From NCBI RefSeq assembly GCF_002163755.1, contig NZ_CP015864.1, positions 868,001 to 932,000 of the forward strand: DNA of 64,000 nucleotides, given 5' to 3'. Origin of the DNA: Vibrio campbellii CAIM 519 = NBRC 15631 = ATCC 25920. GTDB taxonomy: Bacteria > Pseudomonadota > Gammaproteobacteria > Enterobacterales > Vibrionaceae. A model generated the notes under the pieces. It worked only from the letters and a program-made list of their open reading frames with translations. It ran no database searches and was not told the origin of the DNA. A program made the position numbers and the translations under genes. Below are positions 9,595 through 17,296 of this stretch, piece after piece; the stretch's first letter is position 1; each line of letters begins with the position of its first letter.

Positions 9595-9656
9595 GTACTC
9601 TCCGTCAAGCATTTCAGCTCATTCCTACAATGCCGCTGGCTTTGTAAGCTATTGTT

Positions 9657-9856
9657 CAAAAACAAAAAATAAGCTTGCCTGCATGATAAGCAGTCGTGAC
9701 ATTTCGCTGACAAAGCAAGCTGGGAAATTCCTAGAATTTATCTCGGAGGCGATTTCTAATTGTCGTTTCCGGACACCATCGCAGAGCAGTTTTCCTACTC
9801 GCTCTGTTTGCCCCGTTTAACCCGCTTGACAGCCTTGGGTTACACGGGGCTTTTTT
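9657..9856 (+). ncRNA. Candidate small RNA ending in an orphan terminator
   Basis: There is no convincing coding region between 9595 and 10056, yet a strong intrinsic terminator sits at 9810-9856. A 7-bp inverted repeat (AGCTTGC at 9671, GCAAGCT at 9715) lies upstream. This layout fits an independent short transcript. Its 5' end and promoter are not located, so the boundaries are nominal; it could also be the trailing end of a deleted gene. Confidence 0.3.
9810..9856 (+). terminator. Orphan intrinsic terminator
   Basis: Stem GCCCCGT / ACGGGGC extended by AACCC / GGGTT after a small internal bulge, followed by six Ts. No gene on the plus strand ends just before it. Confidence 0.85.
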
Positions 9857-10056
9857 ATTTCTTACCGTGTAAATTGCTGCTGGGCAGAAACACGTTAGAG
9901 AAAGTAACTTTAAGCCATAGTCGTTTATTAATTCTTTTAGCCACTGAGTGCCTGAGGTCTATAACCTAGTGAACCTAAATAAAGACCTTGCTCGAAAAGT
10001 AGTTTTTCAAAAAATGGTAATAGTGGTCCAAGATTTTCATTTAACGTGCGTTGAGA

Positions 10057-10178
10057 GCTTACGCCCTATTAAAGTTTGAGCAACGCAACGCCGAAGATAT
10101 CGAACATCACCCCACAAAAAAACCTACGTATGGTGAAAATACCACGCGTTGCGAATCCCTCTTGAGAAATTTGTTATG
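10057..10178 (-). repeat. attC site A (VCR/VPR-like integron recombination site), degenerate R' end
   Basis: Read on the minus strand, the site begins with ACATAACAAA and CTCAAGAGGGA, continues with CGCAACGCGTGG, and ends with GGCGTTGCGTTGCTCA and a GGGCGTAAGC end. This is the order of conserved blocks of Vibrio cholerae repeats and related Vibrio attC sites. The final core GTTRRRY is damaged (GTAAGC). The stop codon of the upstream 94-residue gene lies inside the R'' box, as is common for gene cassettes. Confidence 0.75.
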
Positions 10179-10458
10179 TGTCTGCCCTGAGTTCTTCGAT
10201 GACTTTTCGGGCATCAACTAAAGAAGCCCCTGTTTCCTCTCGATAAAGCCGCATCGCTTTTAGCTTGTTACCTGATTTGACAGCATCTAACACCTGTACT
10301 GGCACACCGAAGTGCTTATCTACGGACAAACCAGAACGTTCAAGTAAGAAGTCTATTTTACGTTCCAATAATTTATGCTTGTATTTCATCGCAGATAACT
10401 CTCTGTGACCGATTAATATCAACAACACAAAAAATACGATTAAAACTGACCACTCCAC
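10174..10458 (-). CDS. Cassette-type membrane protein with ribosomal L7/L12-like C-terminal domain
   Basis: 94 residues. An N-terminal transmembrane helix (about 4-18, VLIVFFVLLILIG) is followed by a charged linker and a C-terminal module NKLKAMRLYREETGASL..ARKVIEEL, which matches the alpha/beta fold pattern of the L7/L12 C-terminal domain seen in many small membrane proteins. A good ribosome-binding site (AAGGAGGG) precedes the start. The gene lies between two attC sites in the cassette orientation. Function unknown. Confidence 0.65.
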   Translation of the reverse strand: MEWSVLIVFFVLLILIGHRELSAMKYKHKLLERKIDFLLERSGLSVDKHFGVPVQVLDAVKSGNKLKAMRLYREETGASLVDARKVIEELRADT

Positions 10459-10511
10459 AATATCCCTCCTTAGATATTAATAATTCTAAATGGTGACTTC
10501 CCGCGTTGACG

Positions 10512-10636
10512 CATAACTCCATGTTAAGGGGTGAGCGACGCCATACCGAAGCTACTGCATACCACCTTAATCAAGAAAACCAACGCACAGTGAACATGCC
10601 ACGCGCTGCGAATTCCTCTTAAAGATTTTGTTATGT
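10512..10636 (-). repeat. attC site B (VCR/VPR-like integron recombination site)
   Basis: On the minus strand: ACATAACAAAATC, TTTAAGAGGA, CGCAGCGCGTGGC, then after a central spacer GGCGTCGCTCACCCCTTAA and a GTTATGC core. All blocks occur in the order expected for an R''-L''-L'-R' attC site, and it separates two minus-strand genes exactly as between integron cassettes. This is the best preserved site of the cluster. Confidence 0.85.
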
Positions 10637-10666
10637 GCGTACCATCCAAGTGCATCTTTTCCTATG

Positions 10667-10912
10667 TCAGACCTTTACGGACGCCCGTCTTTTTAAGTTA
10701 TACCACTGGTAAATACCAAAGAAGACGCCACCGACTAGCCAAACAACCACATGCTTGAATATATTCAAATTTAGAAAACCACCACTAAATTGATCGTAAA
10801 TAACCCCAGTTGCAATAAACATGATTAAACCAAATGGTAAGCCTGTTTCAATTACAAACCGAACAAAACCCTTTCTCTTAGCTGCTAGCCAAAATGTATC
10901 ATCTATAGTCAT
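10667..10912 (-). CDS. Cassette-type small membrane protein, unknown function
   Basis: 81 residues with two predicted transmembrane segments (about 24-41 and 52-70) and a basic C-terminus (LKRRASVKV). No family was recognised; the size and two-helix topology are typical of Vibrio integron cassette products. An attC site begins 31 nt after the stop, and an attC-like site lies upstream of its start. Confidence 0.6.
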   Translation of the reverse strand: MTIDDTFWLAAKRKGFVRFVIETGLPFGLIMFIATGVIYDQFSGGFLNLNIFKHVVVWLVGGVFFGIYQWYNLKRRASVKV

Positions 10913-10999
10913 TACGCTTTCTTGTCCGCTAAAACTAAACGGTAGTCACAAAATTTGTTGGATAGAATTTGTTCAGATGACTCGCACTTACCTTGAAAG

Positions 11000-11053
11000 C
11001 ACATAACGCTTATAAGCCGAAAAATTGTCACCTTTGGCTCTTACATAATGCAC
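11000..11053 (-). repeat. Short attC-like site C (degenerate)
   Basis: Imperfect inverted repeat of about 54 bp with an ACATAACGCTTATAAGCC arm and a GGCTCTTACATAATGC arm. The size and the AACGCTTataAAGCC-type arm resemble classical short attC sites, with a degenerate second core. It sits where the recombination site preceding the 81-residue cassette gene would be expected. Confidence 0.45.
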
Positions 11054-11322
11054 TTTTTAGCATATTGCCTCAATTGGTAATCAATAGGTGAAGAAACTTA
11101 AAGAATACTAGCACGCAAATATCGACCAAGAGCGGGATGCTAATTTGTCAATTCAATCGGATAAGTTTGACTACGTCAGAATCTGGTTAACAAGATATTA
11201 ATAAGTAAGAGATCTAGCTTAAAATGGGGCAAAGATGAGCCAGTATAGCTCTCACAGGCTTGAAGATAAGCAAGGCTAATAATCGAGCCTGTTAAGACTA
11301 ACTTTTCACTTGAAGGCGCATG

Positions 11323-11748
11323 TTATAACTCTTTTACAAGACAGTATGTTACATGGCCTTTAGGGTAGTCGGGTAGCTCACCAAAAACTTTATAGCCACG
11401 CTTCTCATAAAAAGGCTTTGCTTGAAAGCTGAGTGTTTCAGTTCGCATATAACTGAAGCCCTTTTCTTTTGCGAAGGTTTCAGCAGCATCCATTAATTTG
11501 TTTCCAATTCCCTGACCTCGTGTGTCCTCAGACAACCATAACAACTCTAAGATGCAATAGTTCCAGAAAGCACAAGCCCTAACCCCACCTAAAACATTTC
11601 CATCATCGTCTTTTGCAAAGGCCGCAAATCTTGTATCTGGCTCAAATACCACACCATCAGGTATGTGTTTCTGATTAAAGGATTGGATTCCTTTACTTAT
11701 CGTTTCAAGGTCGCTTTTATCTGGAGAAGTAGTGAGTTCTATTTTCAT
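11323..11748 (-). CDS. GNAT-family N-acetyltransferase
   Basis: A 141-residue single GNAT domain. Acetyl-CoA binding motif A is visible as LSEDTRGQGIGNKLMD (about 75-90), preceded by the strand FAAFAKDDDGNVLGGVRA and followed by a typical AKPFYEKRGYKVFGE motif B. Substrate unknown. GNAT genes are among the commonest Vibrio integron cassettes, and this gene has the same orientation as its cassette-like neighbours. The stop overlaps a TTATAAC box resembling a decayed attC start. Confidence 0.85.
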   Translation of the reverse strand: MKIELTTSPDKSDLETISKGIQSFNQKHIPDGVVFEPDTRFAAFAKDDDGNVLGGVRACAFWNYCILELLWLSEDTRGQGIGNKLMDAAETFAKEKGFSYMRTETLSFQAKPFYEKRGYKVFGELPDYPKGHVTYCLVKEL

Positions 11749-11910
11749 TGTCCATCCATAATTTGGGAGTGATATCGCCCATTATGCACAGATAATCAGG
11801 AAATATTAATGGCCCCCTCCTAATTCGCGGTAGGAGTAGGTATGAGGAAAAGTGAGGCAAAGCACATTGCTACAGTTTGAAAAGCTAAGAATCACTGGTA
11901 AGGCAAGGGG

Positions 11911-11943
11911 CAAAATAGTCAGCCCGACAGCCTGACTATTTTG
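11911..11943. terminator. Hairpin, possible bidirectional terminator
   Basis: Perfect 12-bp inverted repeat (CAAAATAGTCAG / CTGACTATTTTG) with a 9-nt loop, between two minus-strand cassette-like genes. Confidence 0.55.
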
Positions 11944-12004
11944 TATAAAGGTAGCTGGTATTGCTCAAAAGATTGAAGGGGCTTTGGTCGGCCCTAACCG
12001 TTTG

Positions 12005-12247
12005 TTATTGAAGCTGGTGTCCGGTCTTTTTCATAAACGTTTGCATCGCCTCAGCAAACGTTGTTGTGCCGCCTTTGGCTTGAACCTGAATTACCTTGTA
12101 CCCCATTTTTTCCAACGCTTGACGTTCTGCCAAAACAGCTTTGTCATTTTGCTGGCTACCTCGCGCAGGCTGATGGAGATAACACCCTTCTAGCAGACCA
12201 TCTTCTACGAGTTGGTGGTGTTTCAGTGCATTGATATCAAAATTCAT
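12005..12247 (-). CDS. Small conserved protein in cassette cluster, unknown function
   Basis: An 80-residue soluble protein (KHHQLVEDGLLEGCYLHQPARGSQ, ending KTGHQLQ). No domain was recognised. ATG 12247 has AGAAG at a suitable distance; an in-frame ATG two codons earlier is almost on top of that box. The stop codon lies in a CAATAACAAACGG box that resembles the R'' end of an attC site, but no matching second half was found. Confidence 0.5.
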   Translation of the reverse strand: MNFDINALKHHQLVEDGLLEGCYLHQPARGSQQNDKAVLAERQALEKMGYKVIQVQAKGGTTTFAEAMQTFMKKTGHQLQ

Positions 12248-12331
12248 GACCATTCTTCTATTTAAAAGTAGGAAGTTGCCATAGCAGGTTACATGCGTTT
12301 TTAGAGCTTAACAACACTGCCGATACCAATT

Positions 12332-12526
12332 TCGGGCTATCAGTATTTTGACGCATCAAGAGAGCAGATAACTCGATACATCAAAGGCTACTACAGGCAA
12401 CTCAGACCCAATCGATATAATGTTGGCCTAACACCTAACGAGTCTGAAAGGCCGTATTGGAAGAACTCTAACACCGTAGCCACTTTTAGTGCTCACTGCA
12501 AAGTTGCCAATGAGGATGCAAGCTAG
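12332..12526 (+). pseudogene. IS3-family transposase (OrfB) C-terminal remnant
   Basis: One frame reads SGYQYFDASREQITRYIKGY and then RQLRPNRYNVGLTPNESE, RPYWKNSNTVATFS and a stop. The Y(x)RPN..N.GLTPNE pattern is the end of the IS3-family integrase-domain transposase. There is no start, no DDE core and no OrfA, so only about 65 C-terminal codons of a deleted insertion sequence remain. Confidence 0.75.
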
Positions 12527-12818
12527 TAAGAACGCGTAATAAAAGGGCAAAATTAATTAACTTGAGGCTCAAAACAGTAATATATGTAACGAGCATATTT
12601 ATTTTGTAACAAAATACATATGACGCTTTACACTGCACGATTTTAACTGCAAATTGCCCCTACGAGTTTGGAATTAAAAGGAGGAAAGTTAGGTAAGGTC
12701 AATATCATAACAATCAATAGTTCTATCCTGTGGATACGAAGAACCTGGGGTTACCCGAGAGTGAACGCTTCTTGAGACATTACGGTGGGTGAAAACAATA
12801 TGACACGTCGCCTTTAGC

Positions 12819-12890
12819 ATGTATGACACAAAATACCACTCAGTGTGGGTGACGAAGTACCATCGGAAAAGTCCTAATCTGGGTATATAC
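12819..12890 (+). pseudogene. Possible IS200/IS605 transposase fragment
   Basis: The frame reads MYDTKYHSVWVTKYHRKSP, close to the N-terminal KYHxVWVTKYRRK motif of IS200-type TnpA, then loses similarity. It continues as an open frame to 13094 without recognisable content. Short match, so tentative. Confidence 0.4.
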
Positions 12891-13243
12891 AACAAAGATG
12901 GGAGTGTTATGCCAAATCAACGACTAAGTTCACTTGGCATTGAGACCAAGACTGGAGGCCTTGCTCCAAACCACCTTAAAACAATGATGTTCACTCCACC
13001 CAATCAGCGCGCCACGTCCCAAGCGTTTAGCTGGACAAATAAGGTAGACAGTAAAGAGAGCATTATTTGGTCGCCGTCAGTAGCGCAGTCGTGAATTTAT
13101 AAGTTACAGCGCATTACGTTAGACATCAGGGTGAAAATGACTCTGGTCAACGCCGCTAGGAGTTGCAACGTTAAACATCCCGTAAATGCACCTTGGAATC
13201 TAATCAATTTCTATAACGTTAAATAGTTACAAACTATAAATAT
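12891..13243. other. Noncoding stretch with integron-like core sites
   Basis: No supported gene. Two sequences on the plus strand match the integron core GTTRRRY (GTTAGAC near 13117 and GTTAAAC near 13171, the latter in CAACGTTAAACATCC), as at ends of decayed attC sites. The open frame through 13094 has no recognisable protein content. Confidence 0.35.
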
Positions 13244-13272
13244 TTGACACTTTTTTAAAGCAGTCTTCTGAT
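13244..13272 (+). promoter_or_regulatory. Putative sigma70 promoter of the cyo operon
   Basis: TTGACA at 13244, a 17-bp spacer and TCTGAT at 13267. This gives a leader of about 40 nt before cyoA, whose start has the strong box GGGAGGA. Confidence 0.45.
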
Positions 13273-13318
13273 TTTGTTACTGGATTAATTAGTAGCAGTA
13301 CAAGATTAGGGAGGAAAA

Positions 13319-14206
13319 ATGAAGACAACACGTAGCAGGAAAGTTGAGATAACAATCCTTGCAATACTATCAATAGCACTCTTAACGTTTCTGTTTACCA
13401 GCAGTAACATGGTTCTATTCGATTCAAAAGGTTCGATTGGTCAAGCCCAGTCTTCGCTGATCATTACATCAGTACTTTTGATGGCAATAATTATAGTCCC
13501 TGTTTTGCTGATGTCCGTGTATTTCCCTTACAAATACCGCCACAGCAACAAAGATGCTGAATACAAACCAAACTGGGAGCACTCCACAAAAATCGAAGTG
13601 GTTGTGTGGGCAGTTCCTTGCTTAATCATTCTTGCGCTGGGTTGGATCACTTATCAAACCTCATATTCTCTCGACCCGCGTAAAGAGATTGCATCAGAAG
13701 AAAAACCGCTAACTATCCAAGTTGTTGCAATGAATTGGAAGTGGCTGTTTATCTACCCTGAGCAGCAAATCGCAACAGTTAATGAGATTGCATTACCTGT
13801 TAACCGCCCAGTTAGATTCTTAGTTACATCAGACACTACGATGAATTCGTTCTTCATTCCACAACTTGGTAGCCAGGTATATGCGATGGCTGGAATGGAA
13901 AATAGACTTCACCTTATGGCAGAAGAGAAAGGCGTCTACCGTGGCATTTCTGCGAACTATAGTGGCTTTGGTTTTACCAACATGAAGTTTCAAGCACACG
14001 CAGTAGACAATGCCGACTTTGACCAATGGGTTCAAAAAGTAAAAGCATCGGACAAAGTATTAAACGACAGCAGCTACGACGTGCTGACAGCAAACTCTAA
14101 AGAGCAAATTAAAACAGCTCACCCTGTGACTTATTTTGCTTCTGTCGATCCTCTTCGATTCAAAGATATTATTGAAAAACACGCGGGAGTCCAAAATGGC
14201 TTATAA
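13319..14206 (+). CDS. cyoA: Cytochrome bo3 ubiquinol oxidase subunit II
   Basis: 295 residues. An N-terminal hydrophobic segment (about 10-30), two further transmembrane helices (about 45-66 and 93-113), and a periplasmic cupredoxin-like domain ending GFGFTNMKFQAHAV. The Cys/His/Met ligands of the CuA centre (CxxxC..H..M) are absent, so it is a quinol rather than cytochrome c oxidase subunit. Unlike E. coli CyoA no lipobox Cys is seen in the leader. It is the first gene of cyoABCDE and overlaps cyoB by 11 nt. The preceding bases contain a strong ribosome-binding site. Confidence 0.93.
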   Translation: MKTTRSRKVEITILAILSIALLTFLFTSSNMVLFDSKGSIGQAQSSLIITSVLLMAIIIVPVLLMSVYFPYKYRHSNKDAEYKPNWEHSTKIEVVVWAVPCLIILALGWITYQTSYSLDPRKEIASEEKPLTIQVVAMNWKWLFIYPEQQIATVNEIALPVNRPVRFLVTSDTTMNSFFIPQLGSQVYAMAGMENRLHLMAEEKGVYRGISANYSGFGFTNMKFQAHAVDNADFDQWVQKVKASDKVLNDSSYDVLTANSKEQIKTAHPVTYFASVDPLRFKDIIEKHAGVQNGL

Positions 14207-16286
14207 AGGCGATGTATACGCCGATCCGGATCCTATCTTCGGCAAACTAAATTGGGATGTAATTCCATTTACAGACCCAGTCATATTACCCGTTATGCTA
14301 GGCGCTATTCTTGGTGGACTGGCACTTGTAGCTGCAATCACTTACTACGGTAAGTGGAAGTATTTATGGGAGCAATGGTTTACTTCCGTCGACCATAAGA
14401 AAATCGGTATCATGTACATCATTGTTGCGGCAGTGATGCTTTTCCGTGGTTTTGCTGACGCCTTTATGATGCGTACTCAACAAGCAGCAGCAACCATCAA
14501 TGGCACTGGTTACCTACCTCCTGAGCACTACGACCAAATCTTTAGTGCCCATGGTGTAATCATGATTTTCTTTGTTGCCATGCCATTCGTGGTTGGCCTC
14601 ATGAACATCATTGTTCCACTTCAAATTGGTGCGCGTGACGTAGCTTTCCCATTCTTAAACTCTTTGAGCTTCTGGCTGTTTGTTGTTGGTGCAATTCTGA
14701 TCAACATGTCACTGTTTATCGGTGAATTTGCTGCGACAGGTTGGCTTGCCTACCCGCCATTATCGGGTATGGAGTACAGTCCTTGGGTAGGTGTTGACTA
14801 CTGGCTTTGGGCGCTACAGATCTCTGGTATCGGTACCCTACTGACTGGTGTTAACTTCGTTGTGACCATTATTCGTATGCGTGCACCAGGTATGAAACTG
14901 ATGCAAATGCCTGTGTTTACATGGACATCGCTATGTGCGAACGCACTGATTGTTTTAGCTTTCCCTATTCTCACCGTAACGTTAACACTTCTGACACTTG
15001 ACCGTTACATTGGCACTCATTTCTTCACAACAGATATGGGCGGTAACGTAATGATGTACGTTAACCTTATCTGGGCATGGGGTCATCCTGAAGTGTACAT
15101 TCTGATTTTACCTGCTTTTGGTATCTTCTCAGAAATCACAGCGACATTTTCACGTAAGCGTCTATTCGGCTATACCTCACTCGTATGGGCAACTGCCGTT
15201 ATCATGATCCTATCATTCGTTGTATGGCTGCATCACTTCTTCACCATGGGTGCAGGGGCTAGTGTCAACGCTTTCTTCGGTATTGCTACAATGATTATTT
15301 CAATTCCGACCGGAGTTAAGATATTCAACTGGCTATTTACCATGTACAAGGGTCGCGTTGAGTTTACAGCAAGCATGTGGTGGACAATTGCATTCCTAAT
15401 TACCTTCACAATTGGTGGTATGACGGGTGTTATGCTTGCCGTTCCAGCAGCAAACTTTGTACTTCACAACAGCTTATTCGTTATCGCTCACTTCCATAAC
15501 GTGATTATCGGTGGTGCGCTATTTGGTTACTTTGCAGGTTTCACTTACTGGTTCCCGAAAGCAACGGGGTTCAAGCTAGACGAGAAACTTGGCAAACTTT
15601 CTTGTGTTCTTTGGACTGTTGGTTTCTTCGTAACCTTCATGCCAATCTACGTTCTAGGCTTCAGTGGTATGACACGCCGCTTAAACGTTGCTGATAACCC
15701 TGAGTGGGCACCACTACTTTGGATCTCTGCATTTGGTGTATTCATCATCGCATCTGGTATTGCGACTCAATTCTACCAGGTTTATGTAAGTATTCGTGAC
15801 CGTAAGAAGAACCTTGATCTTACTGGTGACCCTTGGGATGGGCGTACGCTTGAGTGGGCAACTTCTTCCCCACCAGCGTTCTACAATTTCGCGACGCTTC
15901 CTAAGATTCGCGATCGTGATGAGCACCACTATGCAAAAGAGAACGGTTTAGCGTACATAGCGCCTGAACGTTACAAACGCATTCATATGCCGAAGAATAC
16001 TTGGGCAGGTGTCGTCATCAGCGCATTTGCATTAACACTCGGGTTTGCTTTTGTATGGCACATCTGGTGGATGGTAATCGCTAGCAGTGTTGGTATTTTG
16101 GCGTCATGGATTGCATACAGCTTTGAGCGCAACAAAGACTACTACGTCGAGGTTGCTGAAGTTGAAGCAATTGAACGAGCACATCTAGCACGTGTTAATA
16201 GCGAACAAGAATTGAATCGCGAAGAAAATAAAGATGAAGATCAGGATGAAGGTGATTATTCTGACCTAAAACCTGTTACGGCATAG
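14196..16286 (+). CDS. cyoB: Cytochrome bo3 ubiquinol oxidase subunit I
   Basis: A 696-residue heme-copper oxidase core that reduces O2 to water and pumps protons. Conserved residues keep a constant +13 offset from E. coli numbering: quinone-site Arg84, Asp88, His111 and Gln114; low-spin heme His119 and His434; CuB His297, His346 and His347; cross-linked Tyr301 and proton-channel Glu299 in HPEVY; high-spin heme His432. The real start is ATG 14196 (MAYKGDVYADPD), inside the end of cyoA; the frame opens earlier but without homology. The C-terminus carries an acidic tail (EEDxDEGDY type) longer than usual. Confidence 0.96.
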   Translation: MAYKGDVYADPDPIFGKLNWDVIPFTDPVILPVMLGAILGGLALVAAITYYGKWKYLWEQWFTSVDHKKIGIMYIIVAAVMLFRGFADAFMMRTQQAAATINGTGYLPPEHYDQIFSAHGVIMIFFVAMPFVVGLMNIIVPLQIGARDVAFPFLNSLSFWLFVVGAILINMSLFIGEFAATGWLAYPPLSGMEYSPWVGVDYWLWALQISGIGTLLTGVNFVVTIIRMRAPGMKLMQMPVFTWTSLCANALIVLAFPILTVTLTLLTLDRYIGTHFFTTDMGGNVMMYVNLIWAWGHPEVYILILPAFGIFSEITATFSRKRLFGYTSLVWATAVIMILSFVVWLHHFFTMGAGASVNAFFGIATMIISIPTGVKIFNWLFTMYKGRVEFTASMWWTIAFLITFTIGGMTGVMLAVPAANFVLHNSLFVIAHFHNVIIGGALFGYFAGFTYWFPKATGFKLDEKLGKLSCVLWTVGFFVTFMPIYVLGFSGMTRRLNVADNPEWAPLLWISAFGVFIIASGIATQFYQVYVSIRDRKKNLDLTGDPWDGRTLEWATSSPPAFYNFATLPKIRDRDEHHYAKENGLAYIAPERYKRIHMPKNTWAGVVISAFALTLGFAFVWHIWWMVIASSVGILASWIAYSFERNKDYYVEVAEVEAIERAHLARVNSEQELNREENKDEDQDEGDYSDLKPVTA

Positions 16287-16301
16287 GGACTGACAGTAAT
16301 T

Positions 16302-16946
16302 ATGACTACAGAAGTTAAACATACATATGAAGCAAACGTCCTTGTTCAGTCACATGGGGGTCATGATCACGAAGACCATGACCACCATGATTATGCTGGC
16401 GATACAATCTTTGGCTTTTGGATTTACATCTTAAGTGACTGTTTATTATTCGGCACTCTTTTCGCAGTGTTTGCTGTTTTCTCAAGCAGCTTTGCTGGGC
16501 AAATTGAGCCAACGGAACTGTTCAACTTAACCTTTGTTGCTGGTGAAACTGCCCTACTTCTTCTTAGTAGTTTCACTTTTGGCATGGCGATGCTAAAAGC
16601 GAACAAAGAAGACATGAAAGGCATGCTTAAATGGCTGGGTGTTACCTTTGCGCTCGGCCTGTCTTTCTTAGTAATGGAGCTTTATGAGTTCTGGCATTTC
16701 AGTAATGAAGGTGCCACTTTCCACAGTAGTGCATACTGGTCATCTTTCTATGCACTTGTGGCAACGCACGGTCTTCATGTATTTGCAGGTCTAATTTGGA
16801 TGATTGTTCTATTCGTGCACTTTAAGCGCGATGGCTTTTCTGAAGACAATAAAACTCGTCTAGCTTGTCTGAGCTTATTTTGGCATTTCTTAGATGTTAT
16901 TTGGATCTGTGTATTCAGCGTTGTTTATTTGATGGGAGTATTATAA
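16302..16946 (+). CDS. cyoC: Cytochrome bo3 ubiquinol oxidase subunit III
   Basis: 214 residues with five predicted transmembrane helices, typical of CyoC. Motifs FGFWIYILSDCLLFGTLFA and HGLHVFAGLIWM are family hallmarks. The N-terminus has an unusual His/Asp-rich stretch (HGGHDHEDHDHHD, about residues 18-30) that could bind metal; most CyoC have a shorter one. It lies 15 nt after cyoB and its stop overlaps the cyoD start (TAATG). Confidence 0.94.
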   Translation: MTTEVKHTYEANVLVQSHGGHDHEDHDHHDYAGDTIFGFWIYILSDCLLFGTLFAVFAVFSSSFAGQIEPTELFNLTFVAGETALLLLSSFTFGMAMLKANKEDMKGMLKWLGVTFALGLSFLVMELYEFWHFSNEGATFHSSAYWSSFYALVATHGLHVFAGLIWMIVLFVHFKRDGFSEDNKTRLACLSLFWHFLDVIWICVFSVVYLMGVL

Positions 16947-17284
16947 TGGCTAATTCATCTGAACACGGTCAAGGCGGACAGGCTCACGGTAGCGTAAAAG
17001 AGTATGTGAATGGTTTAATCCTATCCATAATTCTTACTGTCGTACCTTTTGCTATGGTGATGGCCGGGATCGGTTCAAAGCCGCTGATCATTGGTGTAAT
17101 CATGGTTTTCGCAGTAGCACAAATCTTTGTTCAACTTGTGTTCTTTTTACATATGAACACTTCATCAAAGCAGATGTGGAATACCTCTTCCGCCGTCTTT
17201 GTTGTGGTGATTGTTGCAATTATCCTCATCGGTTCATTGTGGATTATGGAACACTTAAATCACAATATGCTGATGGGTTATTAA
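16946..17284 (+). CDS. cyoD: Cytochrome bo3 ubiquinol oxidase subunit IV
   Basis: 112 residues, three transmembrane helices with the subunit IV signature VQLVFFLHMN. The ATG at 16946 overlaps the cyoC stop by one base, indicating translational coupling. CyoD is needed for assembly of the CuB site in subunit I in the E. coli enzyme. Signals upstream of this ATG within cyoC are not used as a start. Confidence 0.93.
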   Translation: MANSSEHGQGGQAHGSVKEYVNGLILSIILTVVPFAMVMAGIGSKPLIIGVIMVFAVAQIFVQLVFFLHMNTSSKQMWNTSSAVFVVVIVAIILIGSLWIMEHLNHNMLMGY

Positions 17285-17296
17285 TAGGGTTTCAGG

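Noticed and set aside
9593..9969. Two overlapping open frames on the plus strand
   Set aside because: They lack ribosome-binding sites and recognisable protein features, and they cross a strong terminator (9810-9856).
12689..12895. Open frame on the minus strand with MLYIPRLGLF start
   Set aside because: It is antisense to the IS200-like fragment and has no start signals or homology.
9600..13300. A complete integron
   Set aside because: No tyrosine-recombinase-type integrase or attI is visible in the window, and several attC sites are degenerate; only an attC cluster is claimed.
14136..14195. Longer N-terminus for cyoB
   Set aside because: This stretch lies in another frame of the cyoA end; homology starts at ATG 14196 and the +13 residue offset to E. 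coli CyoB fits that start.
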